DNA of 64,000 nucleotides from Streptomyces sp. GESEQ-4 (GTDB lineage: Bacteria > Actinomycetota > Actinomycetes > Streptomycetales > Streptomycetaceae), in the NCBI RefSeq assembly GCF_017948455.1, contig NZ_JAFFSU010000018.1:62001-126000 (forward strand). The letters are read 5' to 3'. A program made the position numbers and the translations under genes. Below, piece by piece: positions 16,343 through 25,067 of the stretch (its first letter is position 1; the number at the start of each line of letters is the position of its first letter). The notes below the pieces were generated by a model. That model was not told the origin of the DNA, did no database searches, and was given only the letters and a program-made list of their open reading frames with translations.

Positions 16343-17104
16343 GTGAGCTACTCGGTGGGCCAGGTGGCCGGATTCGCCGGCGTGACCGTGCGCACGCTGC
16401 ACCACTACGACGACATCGGCCTGCTCGTCCCGAGCGAGCGCAGCCACGCGGGGCACCGGCGTTACAGCGACGCCGACCTCGACCGGCTGCAGCAGATCCT
16501 GTTCTACCGCGAACTCGGCTTCCCGCTCGACGAGGTCGCCGCCCTGCTCGACGACCCGGAGACGGACCCGCGCGCACACCTGCGCCGCCAGCACGAACTG
16601 CTGACCGCCCGGATCGAGAAGCTGCGGAAAATGGCGGCGGCCGTGGAACACGCCATGGAGGCACGCAAGATGGGCATCAATCTCACGCCCGAGGAGAAGT
16701 TCGAGGTGTTCGGGGACAAGGATCCCGAGCAGTACGCCGAGGAGGCGGAACAGCGCTGGGGCGGCACGGAGGCGTACGCCGAGTCACAGCGCCGCGCCGC
16801 GAGCTACACCAAGGAGGACTGGAAGCGCATGCAGGCCGAGGTGGCCGACTGGGGCGAGCGCTATGACGCCCTGATGGCCGCCGACGAGCCGCCGACCGGC
16901 GAGCGGGCCATGGACATGGCCGAGGAGCACCGGCGGCACATCACCCGGTGGTTCTACGAGTGCACGTACGAACTCCACATGGGACTGGCCGAGATGTACG
17001 TCTCCGACGAGCGCTTCAAGGCGTTCTACGACTCCATGCGCCCCGGCCTCGCCGAACACCTCAGGGACGCGATCACGGCGAACGCGGCCCGGCAGACCTC
17101 GTAA
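16343..17104 (+). CDS. tipA: Thiostrepton-induced MerR regulator TipA
   Basis: Regulator of 253 residues, GTG at 16343 after GAAGGGAG. Residues 1-75 form a MerR winged helix (YSVGQVAGFAGVTVRTLHHY); a coiled coil follows to about residue 109; the rest is the TipAS antibiotic-binding domain (MGINLTPEEKFEVFGDKDPE). Cys207 in WFYECTYELHMG matches the cysteine that joins thiopeptides covalently in S. lividans TipA. Met110 has GGAGG eight bases upstream (16657-16661), so a separate TipAS protein can be made from an internal start at 16670, as known for the family. It is probably autoactivated through the palindrome at 16287. Confidence 0.97.
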   Translation: MSYSVGQVAGFAGVTVRTLHHYDDIGLLVPSERSHAGHRRYSDADLDRLQQILFYRELGFPLDEVAALLDDPETDPRAHLRRQHELLTARIEKLRKMAAAVEHAMEARKMGINLTPEEKFEVFGDKDPEQYAEEAEQRWGGTEAYAESQRRAASYTKEDWKRMQAEVADWGERYDALMAADEPPTGERAMDMAEEHRRHITRWFYECTYELHMGLAEMYVSDERFKAFYDSMRPGLAEHLRDAITANAARQTS

Positions 17105-17108
17105 CCCC

Positions 17109-17140
17109 CTGGCCCGGGCGTCGACCTACTCCCGGGCCAG
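17109..17140. terminator. Bidirectional hairpin between tipA and ybjQ-like gene
   Basis: Ten-bp perfect stem CTGGCCCGGG/CCCGGGCCAG with a 12-base loop. It starts just after the tipA stop and overlaps the last codons of the convergent YbjQ gene. Confidence 0.65.
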
Positions 17141-17491
17141 GACCACCGCCGTCCCGTACGCGCACACCTCCGTGCCGACGTCCGCGGCCTCCGTCACATC
17201 GAAGCGGAACGCCAGCACTCCGTTGGCTCCACGCGCGCGTGCCTGCTCGACGAGCCGCTCCATGGCCTGGTTCCGGGTCTGGACCAGCGTCTTCGTCAGC
17301 CCTCGGAGCTCGCCGCCGATCATCGACTTCAGCCCGGCGCCGATCTGACTGCCCAGGTGCCGCGACCGCACGGTCAGCCCGAAGACCTCGCCCAGAACCT
17401 CCTGGACGCGATATCCGGGGATGTCGTTCGTCGTCACGACCAATACGTCCGGCTGGGGCCCCTGGCCGCCGCCGTAATCCTCGATGCCCAT
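17126..17491 (-). CDS. YbjQ/UPF0145 family protein
   Basis: Protein of 121 residues starting at ATG 17491 (MGIEDYGGGQGPQPDVLVVT). It contains the YbjQ pattern TTNDIPGYRVQEVLGEVFGLTVRS, GLKSMIGGELRGLTKTLVQTRNQAMERLVEQARARGANGVLAFRFD. Members form pentamer-like small folds and are sometimes called heavy-metal binding, but their role is unknown. Convergent with tipA. Confidence 0.88.
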   Translation of the reverse strand: MGIEDYGGGQGPQPDVLVVTTNDIPGYRVQEVLGEVFGLTVRSRHLGSQIGAGLKSMIGGELRGLTKTLVQTRNQAMERLVEQARARGANGVLAFRFDVTEAADVGTEVCAYGTAVVLARE

Positions 17492-17628
17492 GACCCACAG
17501 CTTCGCCTCACTGACCGCACAGTGCATCCTGGAGACACCGGTGGAACCTGGGACGGACGTTTTGCGTTGATAGCTTTGTCCGGCCGCACCGGCCACCGCA
17601 CTTCCCAACCCCTCAGGAGCCCGGAACC

Positions 17629-18480
17629 GTGACGACGCTTGCCCTCGGACCGAGCTGGCTGGATCCGAACACGCTGCTGGACAACTTCGGGATGTGGGGC
17701 CTGCTCCTCATCGTCTTCGCGGAGTCGGGTCTGCTGATCGGCTTCTTCCTGCCGGGTGACTCCCTGCTGTTCACGGCCGGTCTGCTGATCACGTCGAAGC
17801 AGCTGGACTTCCCCCTGTGGGGCGCCATCGCCCTGATCTGCGTCGCCGCGATCCTCGGCGACCAGGCGGGCTATATGTTCGGCAAGAAGGTCGGCCCGTC
17901 GCTGTTCACGCGCCCGGACTCCCGCTTCTTCAAGCAGGAGAACGTGACCAAGGCCCACGACTTCTTCGAGAAGTACGGCCCCAAGTCCCTGGTCCTGGCC
18001 CGCTTCGTGCCCATCGTGCGTACCTTCACGCCGATCATCGCCGGCGTCAGTGGCATGCGGTACCGCTCGTTCCTGATCTTCAACATCGTCGGCGGCATCC
18101 TGTGGGGCGCCGGCGTGACCGCGCTCGGCGCGTGGCTCGGCGACATCGACTTCGTCAAGAAGAACATCGAAGCGATCCTCATCCTGATCGTCTTCATCTC
18201 CGTGGTCCCGATCATCATCGAGTTCCTCCGGGCCCGCTCCAAGAACAAGAAGACCCCGCCCCAGCAGCCGCAGCCCCCCCAGCCCCAGGTCATGGACGAC
18301 GCCACGACCCAACTCCGCCGCATCTCCCCGACCGACCAGGGCCAGCAGCAGTACGGCGACCAGCAGTACGGCGACTACTACCACCAGCCCCAGCAGTCGT
18401 ACGCCCCGCCGCAGTACCCCCAGCAGCAGTACCCCCAGCAGCAGTACCCGTACAACGAGGACGGCTACCCGCGGAACTGA
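17629..18480 (+). CDS. DedA family membrane protein
   Basis: Membrane protein of 283 residues from GTG 17629 after AGGAG. The DedA/VTT signature is present (FAESGLLIGFFLPGDSLLF, AAILGDQAGYMFGKKVG, KYGPKSLVLARFVPIVRTFT, FNIVGGILWGAGVTALG). DedA proteins are linked to lipid carrier (undecaprenyl phosphate) or phospholipid flipping and membrane homeostasis. After residue about 208 there is a cytoplasmic low-complexity tail with repeated QYGD and PQQQYP units, unusual for a DedA protein and of unknown purpose. Confidence 0.93.
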   Translation: MTTLALGPSWLDPNTLLDNFGMWGLLLIVFAESGLLIGFFLPGDSLLFTAGLLITSKQLDFPLWGAIALICVAAILGDQAGYMFGKKVGPSLFTRPDSRFFKQENVTKAHDFFEKYGPKSLVLARFVPIVRTFTPIIAGVSGMRYRSFLIFNIVGGILWGAGVTALGAWLGDIDFVKKNIEAILILIVFISVVPIIIEFLRARSKNKKTPPQQPQPPQPQVMDDATTQLRRISPTDQGQQQYGDQQYGDYYHQPQQSYAPPQYPQQQYPQQQYPYNEDGYPRN

Positions 18481-18490
18481 GGGTGCGTGC

Positions 18491-18529
18491 AGCGCCCCAT
18501 CAGGGGCGCGGGGAACTGCGCGACAAGCC
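18491..18529 (+). repeat. Dispersed hairpin repeat, copy B
   Basis: GCGCCCC-ATCA-GGGGCGC hairpin followed by GGGGAACTGCGCGACAAGCC, ten bases after the DedA stop. It matches copy A at 14028 at 36 of 39 positions. Likely doubles as a terminator between the convergent DedA and ThrE-like genes. Confidence 0.8.
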
Positions 18530-18586
18530 ACAACGAGCCCGCAGCCGCAGACGGACAGAAGCCCCGAGCTCATAGGCGCCCGGCGC

Positions 18587-20254
18587 TCAGAACCCCCGCG
18601 TCCTCTTGGCCGCCCGCCGCCCCGCCCCAGCCCCGCCGGGAATCCGCAGGAACAGCCGAGAGATCTCCGACCCCAGATTGACCCCAATGGCGATGGCCAT
18701 CGCCAACGACGCGGCCTTGGCCAACGAAACCAACCCCTCGTCAATCTGGTTCTGCGCGATCGACAACAACCCGAAATACGTCGCCGACCCCGGCAACAGG
18801 GGCCCGATCGCCGCGGTCGTGAAGGGCAACGCGGAAGCGAACCGATACCGCGACAGCAACTGCCCGAACAGCCCCACCAACCCCGCCGCCACGGCCGTAG
18901 AAGCGACCGGCGACAGATCGCCCGGGTAGTGCATCGCGCCGTACACGGTCCAGGCGACACCCCCATTGAGGGTCACCCACAGCACCGTGGACCGCTCCTG
19001 CTGCAACAGCACCGCGAACGTCAGCGCCAACAACATCGACGCACCGATCTGCCACAGCGGCCGGTTCGTGTCCCCCAGCGCCGCGTCCGGATTCAGCTCC
19101 GCACCCAGCTTCACCCCGAAGTAGAGGATAAGGAGCACCCCGACCACGATGCCCACGAAGAAGTACATGACCTCCAGCAGCCGCGCCGCCGCGGTGATGT
19201 AGAACCCGGTCAGCCCGTCCTGCACGCCCGCCACCAGCGCCCGCCCCGGCAGCAGCGCGAACAGCCCACCGGTGATGACGGCGGACGCCTTCACGTCCAC
19301 GTGGGCGACGGTCAGCGCGACCCCGATCGCGGCCGGAGGCATCGCGGCGACGGTGAACTGATAGAACTCCGGCAGCCCACGCCCCGCGCACAGCCACGCC
19401 AGCCGGTCGCCGAGCATCGCGCCGAGCATGGCCGCGACGAACACGATCAGATCACCGCCGACGAGCACGGAGGCGGCCCCCGCGAGCAGCCCGCTGGCCA
19501 GGGTCAGCACCCAGGTGGGATACGGGTGCCGGTTGCGTCGGATCTCGGCGAGCCGCCGGTACGCCTCCTCCAGGGAGATCGAGATCTCCGGATCGCTGAG
19601 GTCGTCCACGAGGTGGAACACGGCCGCGAGCCGCGTGTAGTCGGTGGCCCGGCGCCGCACGGTCCGGGAGGCCGTCACCGGATCGTCGACGAGGGAGGGC
19701 TGGTAGGAGATCGCCAGCAGCGTGAAGGTGACGTTCGGCTCGCAGCGGTCGAGCCCGTAGGACCGGCAGACCGCGAACATCGCCGTCTCGACGTCCTCCG
19801 CGCCCTCACCGCCCGCCAGCAGCAACTCGCCGATACGCAGGGTCAGGTCGAGCACGCGGGGGACGGCCCGGCCCTCGTCCTCCGTCTTGTGCACCGCCTC
19901 CGGCGCGGGCCGCTCGGCCACCGGCAGACGCAGCATCGTGCGCATCCGGTCCTGCCAGGGCAGGTCCTTCGTCAGGCTGACGACAGGGATGCCGCTCGGC
20001 GGCGTGAACGCGGGCGGCGCCTGCCGCGCGCGGTACATCTTCGGCGTACTGAACGCCGACCCCTCCGGCTCGTCGAACGCCGCCGGATGCACCTCCAGCC
20101 CGTCCGGCACCGCGAACTCGGACGTCGTCTCCGACTCGCCGCCGGTCCTGGGCGCGGCCAGCCCCTGAGGGATCGCGAACTCCGACGTGACCTCGGAGTC
20201 GTAGACAGTCCTCGCTTCGTCCGACCTCGGCTTGCGGTCCTCCGCGTCCGTCAC
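18587..20254 (-). CDS. Threonine/serine exporter family protein (ThrE-like)
   Basis: Integral membrane protein of 555 residues that contains both ThrE halves. Residues about 130-300 have the amphipathic N-terminal ThrE domain (RVLDLTLRIGELLLAGGEGAEDVETAMFAVCRSYGL, a family hallmark). About ten membrane helices follow in two sets (YPTWVLTLASGLLAGAASVL, SAVITGGLFALLPGRALVAG, ASMLLALTFAVLLQQERSTV, AIGPLLPGSATYFGLLSIAQ). The first 110 residues are a hydrophilic extension not essential to the fold. Corynebacterium ThrE exports threonine and serine; the substrate here is inferred. A strong terminator separates it from ppa upstream. Confidence 0.92.
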   Translation of the reverse strand: MTDAEDRKPRSDEARTVYDSEVTSEFAIPQGLAAPRTGGESETTSEFAVPDGLEVHPAAFDEPEGSAFSTPKMYRARQAPPAFTPPSGIPVVSLTKDLPWQDRMRTMLRLPVAERPAPEAVHKTEDEGRAVPRVLDLTLRIGELLLAGGEGAEDVETAMFAVCRSYGLDRCEPNVTFTLLAISYQPSLVDDPVTASRTVRRRATDYTRLAAVFHLVDDLSDPEISISLEEAYRRLAEIRRNRHPYPTWVLTLASGLLAGAASVLVGGDLIVFVAAMLGAMLGDRLAWLCAGRGLPEFYQFTVAAMPPAAIGVALTVAHVDVKASAVITGGLFALLPGRALVAGVQDGLTGFYITAAARLLEVMYFFVGIVVGVLLILYFGVKLGAELNPDAALGDTNRPLWQIGASMLLALTFAVLLQQERSTVLWVTLNGGVAWTVYGAMHYPGDLSPVASTAVAAGLVGLFGQLLSRYRFASALPFTTAAIGPLLPGSATYFGLLSIAQNQIDEGLVSLAKAASLAMAIAIGVNLGSEISRLFLRIPGGAGAGRRAAKRTRGF

Positions 20255-20310
20255 TGCGTAGCGCTCCCTGAACGACCCGTATCGCAGCCCTCAGTATGCG
20301 CACACATACG

Positions 20311-20342
20311 CGAAGGGGCCGCACGCACGTGCGGCCCCTTCG
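20311..20342. terminator. Terminator downstream of ppa
   Basis: Perfect 15-bp inverted repeat (CGAAGGGGCCGCACG and its complement) with a two-base centre, 13 bases past the ppa stop on the minus strand. A very stable factor-independent terminator or transcript end. Confidence 0.85.
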
Positions 20343-20354
20343 GTGACGGCAGAA

Positions 20355-20846
20355 TCAGTGACCGCCCGAGTCCTTGAAGCGCTTGTACGACCGCTCGATC
20401 TCGGCCTCGGCCTCGGTACGGCCCACCCAGTCGGCGCCCTCGACGGACTTGCCGGGCTCCAGGTCCTTGTAGACCTCGAAGAAGTGCTGGATCTCCAGGC
20501 GGTCGAACTCCGACACGTGGTGGATGTCACGCAGGTGCTCCACCCGCGGGTCGTGCGCGGGCACGCACAGCAGCTTGTCGTCGCCGCCGGCCTCGTCGGT
20601 CATCCGGAACATGCCGATCGCGCGGCACTGGATCAGGCAACCGGGGAAGGTCGGCTCGTCCAGGATGACCAGCGCGTCCAGCGGGTCGCCGTCCTCGCCG
20701 AGGGTGTTCTCGACGAAGCCGTAGTCGGCCGGGTAGCTGGTCGAAGTGAAGAGTCGACGGTCCAGGCGGATCCGACCGGTCTCGTGGTCCACCTCGTACT
20801 TGTTCCGCGAACCCTTCGGAATCTCGATCGTGACGTCGAACTCCAC
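20355..20846 (-). CDS. ppa: Inorganic pyrophosphatase
   Basis: Soluble family I pyrophosphatase of 163 residues. Start is the GTG at 20846 (VEFDVTIEIPKGSRNKYEVD) with GGAGGAG seven bases before it; the in-frame ATGs upstream would place that site inside the gene. Catalytic and metal ligands are visible: the signature DYGFVENTLGEDGDPLDALV and the Lys/Arg-rich IPKGSRNKYE. It hydrolyses pyrophosphate from nucleotide and tRNA charging reactions. It diverges from the D,D-carboxypeptidase gene. Confidence 0.97.
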   Translation of the reverse strand: MEFDVTIEIPKGSRNKYEVDHETGRIRLDRRLFTSTSYPADYGFVENTLGEDGDPLDALVILDEPTFPGCLIQCRAIGMFRMTDEAGGDDKLLCVPAHDPRVEHLRDIHHVSEFDRLEIQHFFEVYKDLEPGKSVEGADWVGRTEAEAEIERSYKRFKDSGGH

Positions 20847-20931
20847 CGGTGGCTCCTCCATGATCAACACATAGTTCTGGTGGTTAAGTGTCCCTCACGC
20901 AGGTGTGTGATCGCGAAAGGGGCTGGTGGTC

Positions 20932-22542
20932 GTGCCAGAGCAGAGGCCGTGGCGGGTCGCGAAACCGCATGTGGTGCGGATCGCGAACGCCGTACGACCG
21001 CGTCTCGCACGAGCAGCGGACGCCGTACGACCGCGCGTCGAACAGGCCACGGCAGCCGTGCGGCCGCGGATCACGCGGCTGGCCCGGGCCGCGAAACCGC
21101 AGGTCGCGCGGGGTACGGGGCTGAAGACCTGGCAGTACACCACCGGTGCCGCCATCGCCGGACTGGCCCTGGCCGCCTCTGTGGTGACCGCGGCCGGCCC
21201 CTGGGACTCCTCCGGTCAGCGTACGGCCGAGCGGGACCGGGCAGCCGCTCAGGAGTCCACGGGTGGCGCAGATCACGGTCGTCATTCCGGTACGGCGGCC
21301 AGGGCGCCCCGGCCCGCCCCCAGCGCCGCGTCCGTCCTCACCGGCCTCGGCGGTACCGCCAACACGGTGAAGTCCGCGCCGAACAGCGGGGCCCTCGCCG
21401 ACGTCCTGGACCCCCTCCTGAACGACGCCGCACTCGGCCGGCACACCGCCGCGGTCGTCGACCTCGCCACCGGCAAGCAGCTGTACGCCTCCGGCGCCGG
21501 CGAAGCGCTGACCCCCGCCTCCACCACGAAGATCGCCACCGCGGTCGCCGCCCTCTCCGCGATGGGCGCCGACCACCGCCTCACCACCCGCGCAGCCCTC
21601 GAACCCGACACCAAGGAACTCGTCCTCGTCGGCGGCGGCGACCCCACCCTCACGGCCCGCGAGGACGCCGAGGGCTGGGCCAGCCTGCGCACTCTGGCCG
21701 ACAAGACGGCCGCGGCCCTGAAGAAGCGCGGGCTGCGCGAGGTGACGCTCTCCTACGACACCACGCTGTACGCCGGTCCCGAACGCCACACCATCGGCGA
21801 GAACCCCAACCTCGCCCTCGTCACCGCCCTGATGGCCGACGAGGCCCGCACGGACGACTCGACGAGCGGCCAGGTCAAGCGGGTGCAGGACCCGGCGGCG
21901 GACGCGACCCGCACGTTCGCGGACCTCCTGAAGGATCACGGCATCAAGACGACCGCGCCGGGCCCCTCCAAGGCGACGGGCCGCGCCGACACCCTCGCCA
22001 CGGTGCAGTCGCCCCCGCTGTCCGCCCTGGTGGAACGCATGCTGACCAACAGCGACAACGACATCGCCGAGGCCCTGGCCCGCCAGACCGCCGTCGCCAC
22101 GGGCGAGGAAGCGAGCTTCGACGGCGCGGGCAGGGCGATCCAGGCCCGGTTGAAGAAGCTCGGACTCCCCGTGGCGGGTGCGCACTTCAAGGACGGCAGC
22201 GGCCTGAGCCGCGACGACCGCATCACCGCCGGCCTCCTCACCGGCCTCCTGTCCAAGTCCGCCGACCCCGCCCACCCCGAACTCCGCCCCGCCCTCACCG
22301 GCCTCCCCGTGGCAGGCTTCACCGGCACCCTGACCAGCCGCTACACCGACGGCGCGGCAGGCATCGTACGAGCCAAGACCGGCACCCTGACCGGCGTCAA
22401 CGCCCTGGCGGGAACGGTGGTGGACCAGGACGGGCACCTGCTGGCGTTCGCGTTCCTGGCGTCGGACACGACCGATCCGGAGGCGGCGCAGAAGGCACTG
22501 GACACAGCGGCGACGGCGCTGGCGAGTTGCGGTTGCCGCTGA
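20932..22542 (+). CDS. dacB: D-alanyl-D-alanine carboxypeptidase/endopeptidase (PBP4 class, S13)
   Basis: Peptidoglycan hydrolase of 536 residues. Start set at GTG 20932, about ten bases after AAAGGGG; a GTG two codons earlier is too close. Active-site motifs: SxxK at Ser197-Lys200 (PASTTKIAT), SxN in MLTNSDNDIAEA, and KTG in RAKTGTLTGV. One transmembrane anchor (TTGAAIAGLALAASVVTAAG) places the enzyme outside the membrane. The cytoplasmic N-terminus holds an odd internal repeat: four spaced copies of an A-(V/A)-R/K-P-(R/Q) unit about 13 residues apart. It is divergent from ppa and opens a rightward group with the metallopeptidase, tilS, hpt and ftsH. Confidence 0.95.
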   Translation: MPEQRPWRVAKPHVVRIANAVRPRLARAADAVRPRVEQATAAVRPRITRLARAAKPQVARGTGLKTWQYTTGAAIAGLALAASVVTAAGPWDSSGQRTAERDRAAAQESTGGADHGRHSGTAARAPRPAPSAASVLTGLGGTANTVKSAPNSGALADVLDPLLNDAALGRHTAAVVDLATGKQLYASGAGEALTPASTTKIATAVAALSAMGADHRLTTRAALEPDTKELVLVGGGDPTLTAREDAEGWASLRTLADKTAAALKKRGLREVTLSYDTTLYAGPERHTIGENPNLALVTALMADEARTDDSTSGQVKRVQDPAADATRTFADLLKDHGIKTTAPGPSKATGRADTLATVQSPPLSALVERMLTNSDNDIAEALARQTAVATGEEASFDGAGRAIQARLKKLGLPVAGAHFKDGSGLSRDDRITAGLLTGLLSKSADPAHPELRPALTGLPVAGFTGTLTSRYTDGAAGIVRAKTGTLTGVNALAGTVVDQDGHLLAFAFLASDTTDPEAAQKALDTAATALASCGCR

Positions 22543-22605
22543 CCCGGCCCCGGTCCGAGCCCGCACGGCCTGCCCCAAGTGGGAACGCTCACGTACCGTT
22601 GACGC

Positions 22606-23730
22606 ATGACGAGCATCGGTGGTGCCGAGATGGTCGACTGGAATCTCGCGGTGGCGACCGCGACCCGGCTCGTAAGGCCGGGCCCCGAGGTGAGCCGCGA
22701 CGAGGCCAGGGCCGTCGTCGCAGAGCTGCGCCGGCATGCCAAAGCCTCCGAGCAACACGTCCGGGGCTTCACCCGAATGGGCACGGAAGGCGCCCATGAC
22801 ACCCCCGTCCTCGTCGTCGACCGCCCCGGCTGGGTCCGGGCGAACGTCGCCGGGTTCCGGGAGATCCTCAAGCCGCTGCTCGACAAGATGCAGGAGCGGC
22901 GCAGCAGCACCCCCGGCGGAGCGGTCCTCGGCGCCGTCGGCGGCAAGGTCACCGGCGTCGAACTGGGCATGCTGCTGTCCTTCCTGTCCTCCCGCGTCCT
23001 CGGCCAGTACGAGACCTTCGCCCCGGCCACCCGCGAACTCCCGGCGGGGGAGAACGGCGGCGGCAGGCTGCTGCTCGTCGCGCCGAACATCGTGCACGTG
23101 GAACGCGAACTCGACGTACAGCCGCACGACTTCCGGCTCTGGGTGTGCCTGCACGAGGAGACGCACCGCACGCAGTTCACGGCCGTGCCCTGGCTGCGGG
23201 ACCACCTGGAGGGCGAAATCCAGTCGTTCTTGGGGGAGACCGACGTCGACCCCATGACCGTCCTGGAGCGCGTCCGGGAAGCCGCGCAGTCCCTCGCGGG
23301 CGGACGCCCCGAGGGCGAGGAGGACGACGGCGGCCGCTCCCTCGTGGAGATCGTGCAGACCCCGGCCCAGCGGGAGATCCTCGGCCGCCTCACCGCCGTG
23401 ATGTCCCTGCTGGAGGGACACGCCGACTTCGTCATGGACGGCGTCGGCCCGGCCGTCGTGCCGTCCGTCGCCGAGATCCGCGAGAAATTCCAGCAGCGCC
23501 GCGCCAAGGGCGCCTCCCGACTGGACATGGCCCTGCGCAAGCTGCTGGGCCTGGACGCCAAACTCAGGCAGTACCGGGACGGCGAACGCTTCGTACGCGC
23601 CGTCGTCGACGAGGTCGGCATGGACGGCTTCAACCGCGTATGGACTTCCCCGAACACACTGCCGACCAAGGTGGAGATCGCCAAACCGGCGGACTGGATC
23701 GCGCGGGTGCATCGCAAGGCCGAGTCGTGA
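22606..23730 (+). CDS. Zinc-dependent metallopeptidase (DUF2342 family)
   Basis: Protein of 374 residues that matches the actinobacterial DUF2342 family, sometimes annotated as coenzyme F420 biosynthesis-associated. The zinc motif is HEETH at residues 183-187 (WVCLHEETHRTQF), with a downstream acidic cluster EGHADFVMDGVG that could supply the third ligand (GluGlyHisAla). No signal peptide is seen. The link to F420 in some databases is contextual and is not supported by neighbours here. It is conserved between dacB and tilS in related genomes as I remember them. Confidence 0.88.
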   Translation: MTSIGGAEMVDWNLAVATATRLVRPGPEVSRDEARAVVAELRRHAKASEQHVRGFTRMGTEGAHDTPVLVVDRPGWVRANVAGFREILKPLLDKMQERRSSTPGGAVLGAVGGKVTGVELGMLLSFLSSRVLGQYETFAPATRELPAGENGGGRLLLVAPNIVHVERELDVQPHDFRLWVCLHEETHRTQFTAVPWLRDHLEGEIQSFLGETDVDPMTVLERVREAAQSLAGGRPEGEEDDGGRSLVEIVQTPAQREILGRLTAVMSLLEGHADFVMDGVGPAVVPSVAEIREKFQQRRAKGASRLDMALRKLLGLDAKLRQYRDGERFVRAVVDEVGMDGFNRVWTSPNTLPTKVEIAKPADWIARVHRKAES

Positions 23731-23940
23731 ATCAGCGCGGTCCGTGGTGCAAGGGAGCCGTGCGTGGTGAAGGGAATTCGGCCGACGACGGGTGAACGCC
23801 CCTCCAATCACCCGTCCGAGGGACCGTGAGCCGTGGGTAGGCGTGCGATGCTCGGGGAACGGCCCGGCTCTGTCACCATCTACACACTCTGAGTGACCGA
23901 ACCGAGCTCACCCCCGAAAACTTCATGAAGGGAACCGGAC

Positions 23941-25017
23941 ATGGGTCCCCATCCTGCGGTCGCGGCGATACGCCTGGCGGTTCGCCGCGTCCTCCACGAC
24001 ATCCTCAACGAACACAGCCACCCCACCACCGAGGCCGCGCACGAGCGCCCGTCCTCGCCGCTCGTGCTCGTGGCGTGCTCCGGCGGCGCCGACTCCATGG
24101 CCCTCGCCTCCGCCCTCGCCTTCGAGGCCCCCAAACTCGGCATCCGCGCGGGCGGCGTCACCGTCGACCACGGCCTGCAGCCCGGCTCCGAAGTGCGCGC
24201 AGCGGAAGTCGTCCTGCGCCTCACCGAACTCGGCCTGGACCCGGTCGAGTCCGTCGCCGTGCGCGTCGGCCAAAAGGCAAGGGTGGCGCATAGCGCCTCC
24301 TATAGGGGTGGTGGGGGGCGACGGGAGGGAGGGCCCGAAGCCGCCGCCCGCGACGCCCGGTACGCCGCCCTCGACGCCGTCGCCGTCCGCCACGGCGCCG
24401 ATGCCGTCCTGCTCGGCCACACCCGCGACGACCAGGCCGAAACCGTCCTCCTCGGCCTCGCCCGCGGCTCCGGCATCCGCTCACTGTCCGGAATGGCCGC
24501 TGTCTCCGGGGCCGACGGCCGTTACCGCCGGCCCTTCCTCCACCTCGACCGGCAGACCGCCCGCAAGGCCTGCATGGTCCAGTCCCTCCCCGTCTGGGAC
24601 GACCCGCACAACGCCGACCCGGCCTACACCCGCTCCCGGCTGCGCCACGAGGGCCTGCCCGCCCTGGAGAAGGCGCTCGGCAAAGGCGTCGTCGAAGCCC
24701 TCGCCCGCACCGCCCAGCTCTCCCGCGACGACGCCGACGCCCTCGACGCCTGGGCCGGCCAGGCCGAGGCCGCCGTCCGGGACGCGGCGGGCCGCCTGGA
24801 GTGCGCGAAGCTCTACGCCCTGCCGCCCGCCGTACGCCGCCGGATCCTGCGCCGCGCCGCCATCGAGGCAGGCGCCCCCGCCGGTTCGCTCTTCGCCCGC
24901 CACATCGAGGAAGTCGACAAGCTGATCACCGGCTGGCGCGGCCAGGGGGCCATCAATCTCCCCGGCAAAGTCGTCGCCCAGCGGCAGGGTGGCAGACTGG
25001 TGATTCGGCAAGGCTGA
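23941..25017 (+). CDS. tilS: tRNA(Ile)-lysidine synthetase
   Basis: TilS of 358 residues. Start ATG 23941 lies behind AAGGGA. The PP-loop SGGADSM is at residues 47-53, and GHTRDDQAETVLL and the second domain are typical. The enzyme adds lysine to C34 of tRNA-Ile2 so that it reads AUA. Residues about 111-129 (QKARVAHSASYRGGGGRRE) look inserted between VAVRVG and GGPEAAARDARYAAL, which usually adjoin. The inserted DNA has hairpin repeats unlike the flanks and keeps the frame. The gene precedes hpt and ftsH as in many Gram-positive genomes. Confidence 0.95.
   Translation: MGPHPAVAAIRLAVRRVLHDILNEHSHPTTEAAHERPSSPLVLVACSGGADSMALASALAFEAPKLGIRAGGVTVDHGLQPGSEVRAAEVVLRLTELGLDPVESVAVRVGQKARVAHSASYRGGGGRREGGPEAAARDARYAALDAVAVRHGADAVLLGHTRDDQAETVLLGLARGSGIRSLSGMAAVSGADGRYRRPFLHLDRQTARKACMVQSLPVWDDPHNADPAYTRSRLRHEGLPALEKALGKGVVEALARTAQLSRDDADALDAWAGQAEAAVRDAAGRLECAKLYALPPAVRRRILRRAAIEAGAPAGSLFARHIEEVDKLITGWRGQGAINLPGKVVAQRQGGRLVIRQG
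24275..24330 (+). repeat. Hairpin-rich in-frame insert within tilS
   Basis: This segment of tilS holds GGCGC-ATA-GCGCC (24285-24297) and CCTATAGG (24299-24306), followed by a G-rich purine run. It encodes residues that have no counterpart in TilS proteins I know. The composition (AAAAGG, TATA) differs from adjoining codons. I infer insertion of a small intergenic-type repeat into the gene. Confidence 0.5.
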
Positions 25018-25067
25018 ATCCTCGCCCTCCTTCCGGGGGGTGGGCGCCGGTGGGACGACCGAAAGTG

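Noticed and set aside
20884..23811. A 975-codon minus-strand frame opposite dacB and the metallopeptidase
   Set aside because: Its product has no recognisable domain, while both plus-strand frames show clear catalytic motifs.
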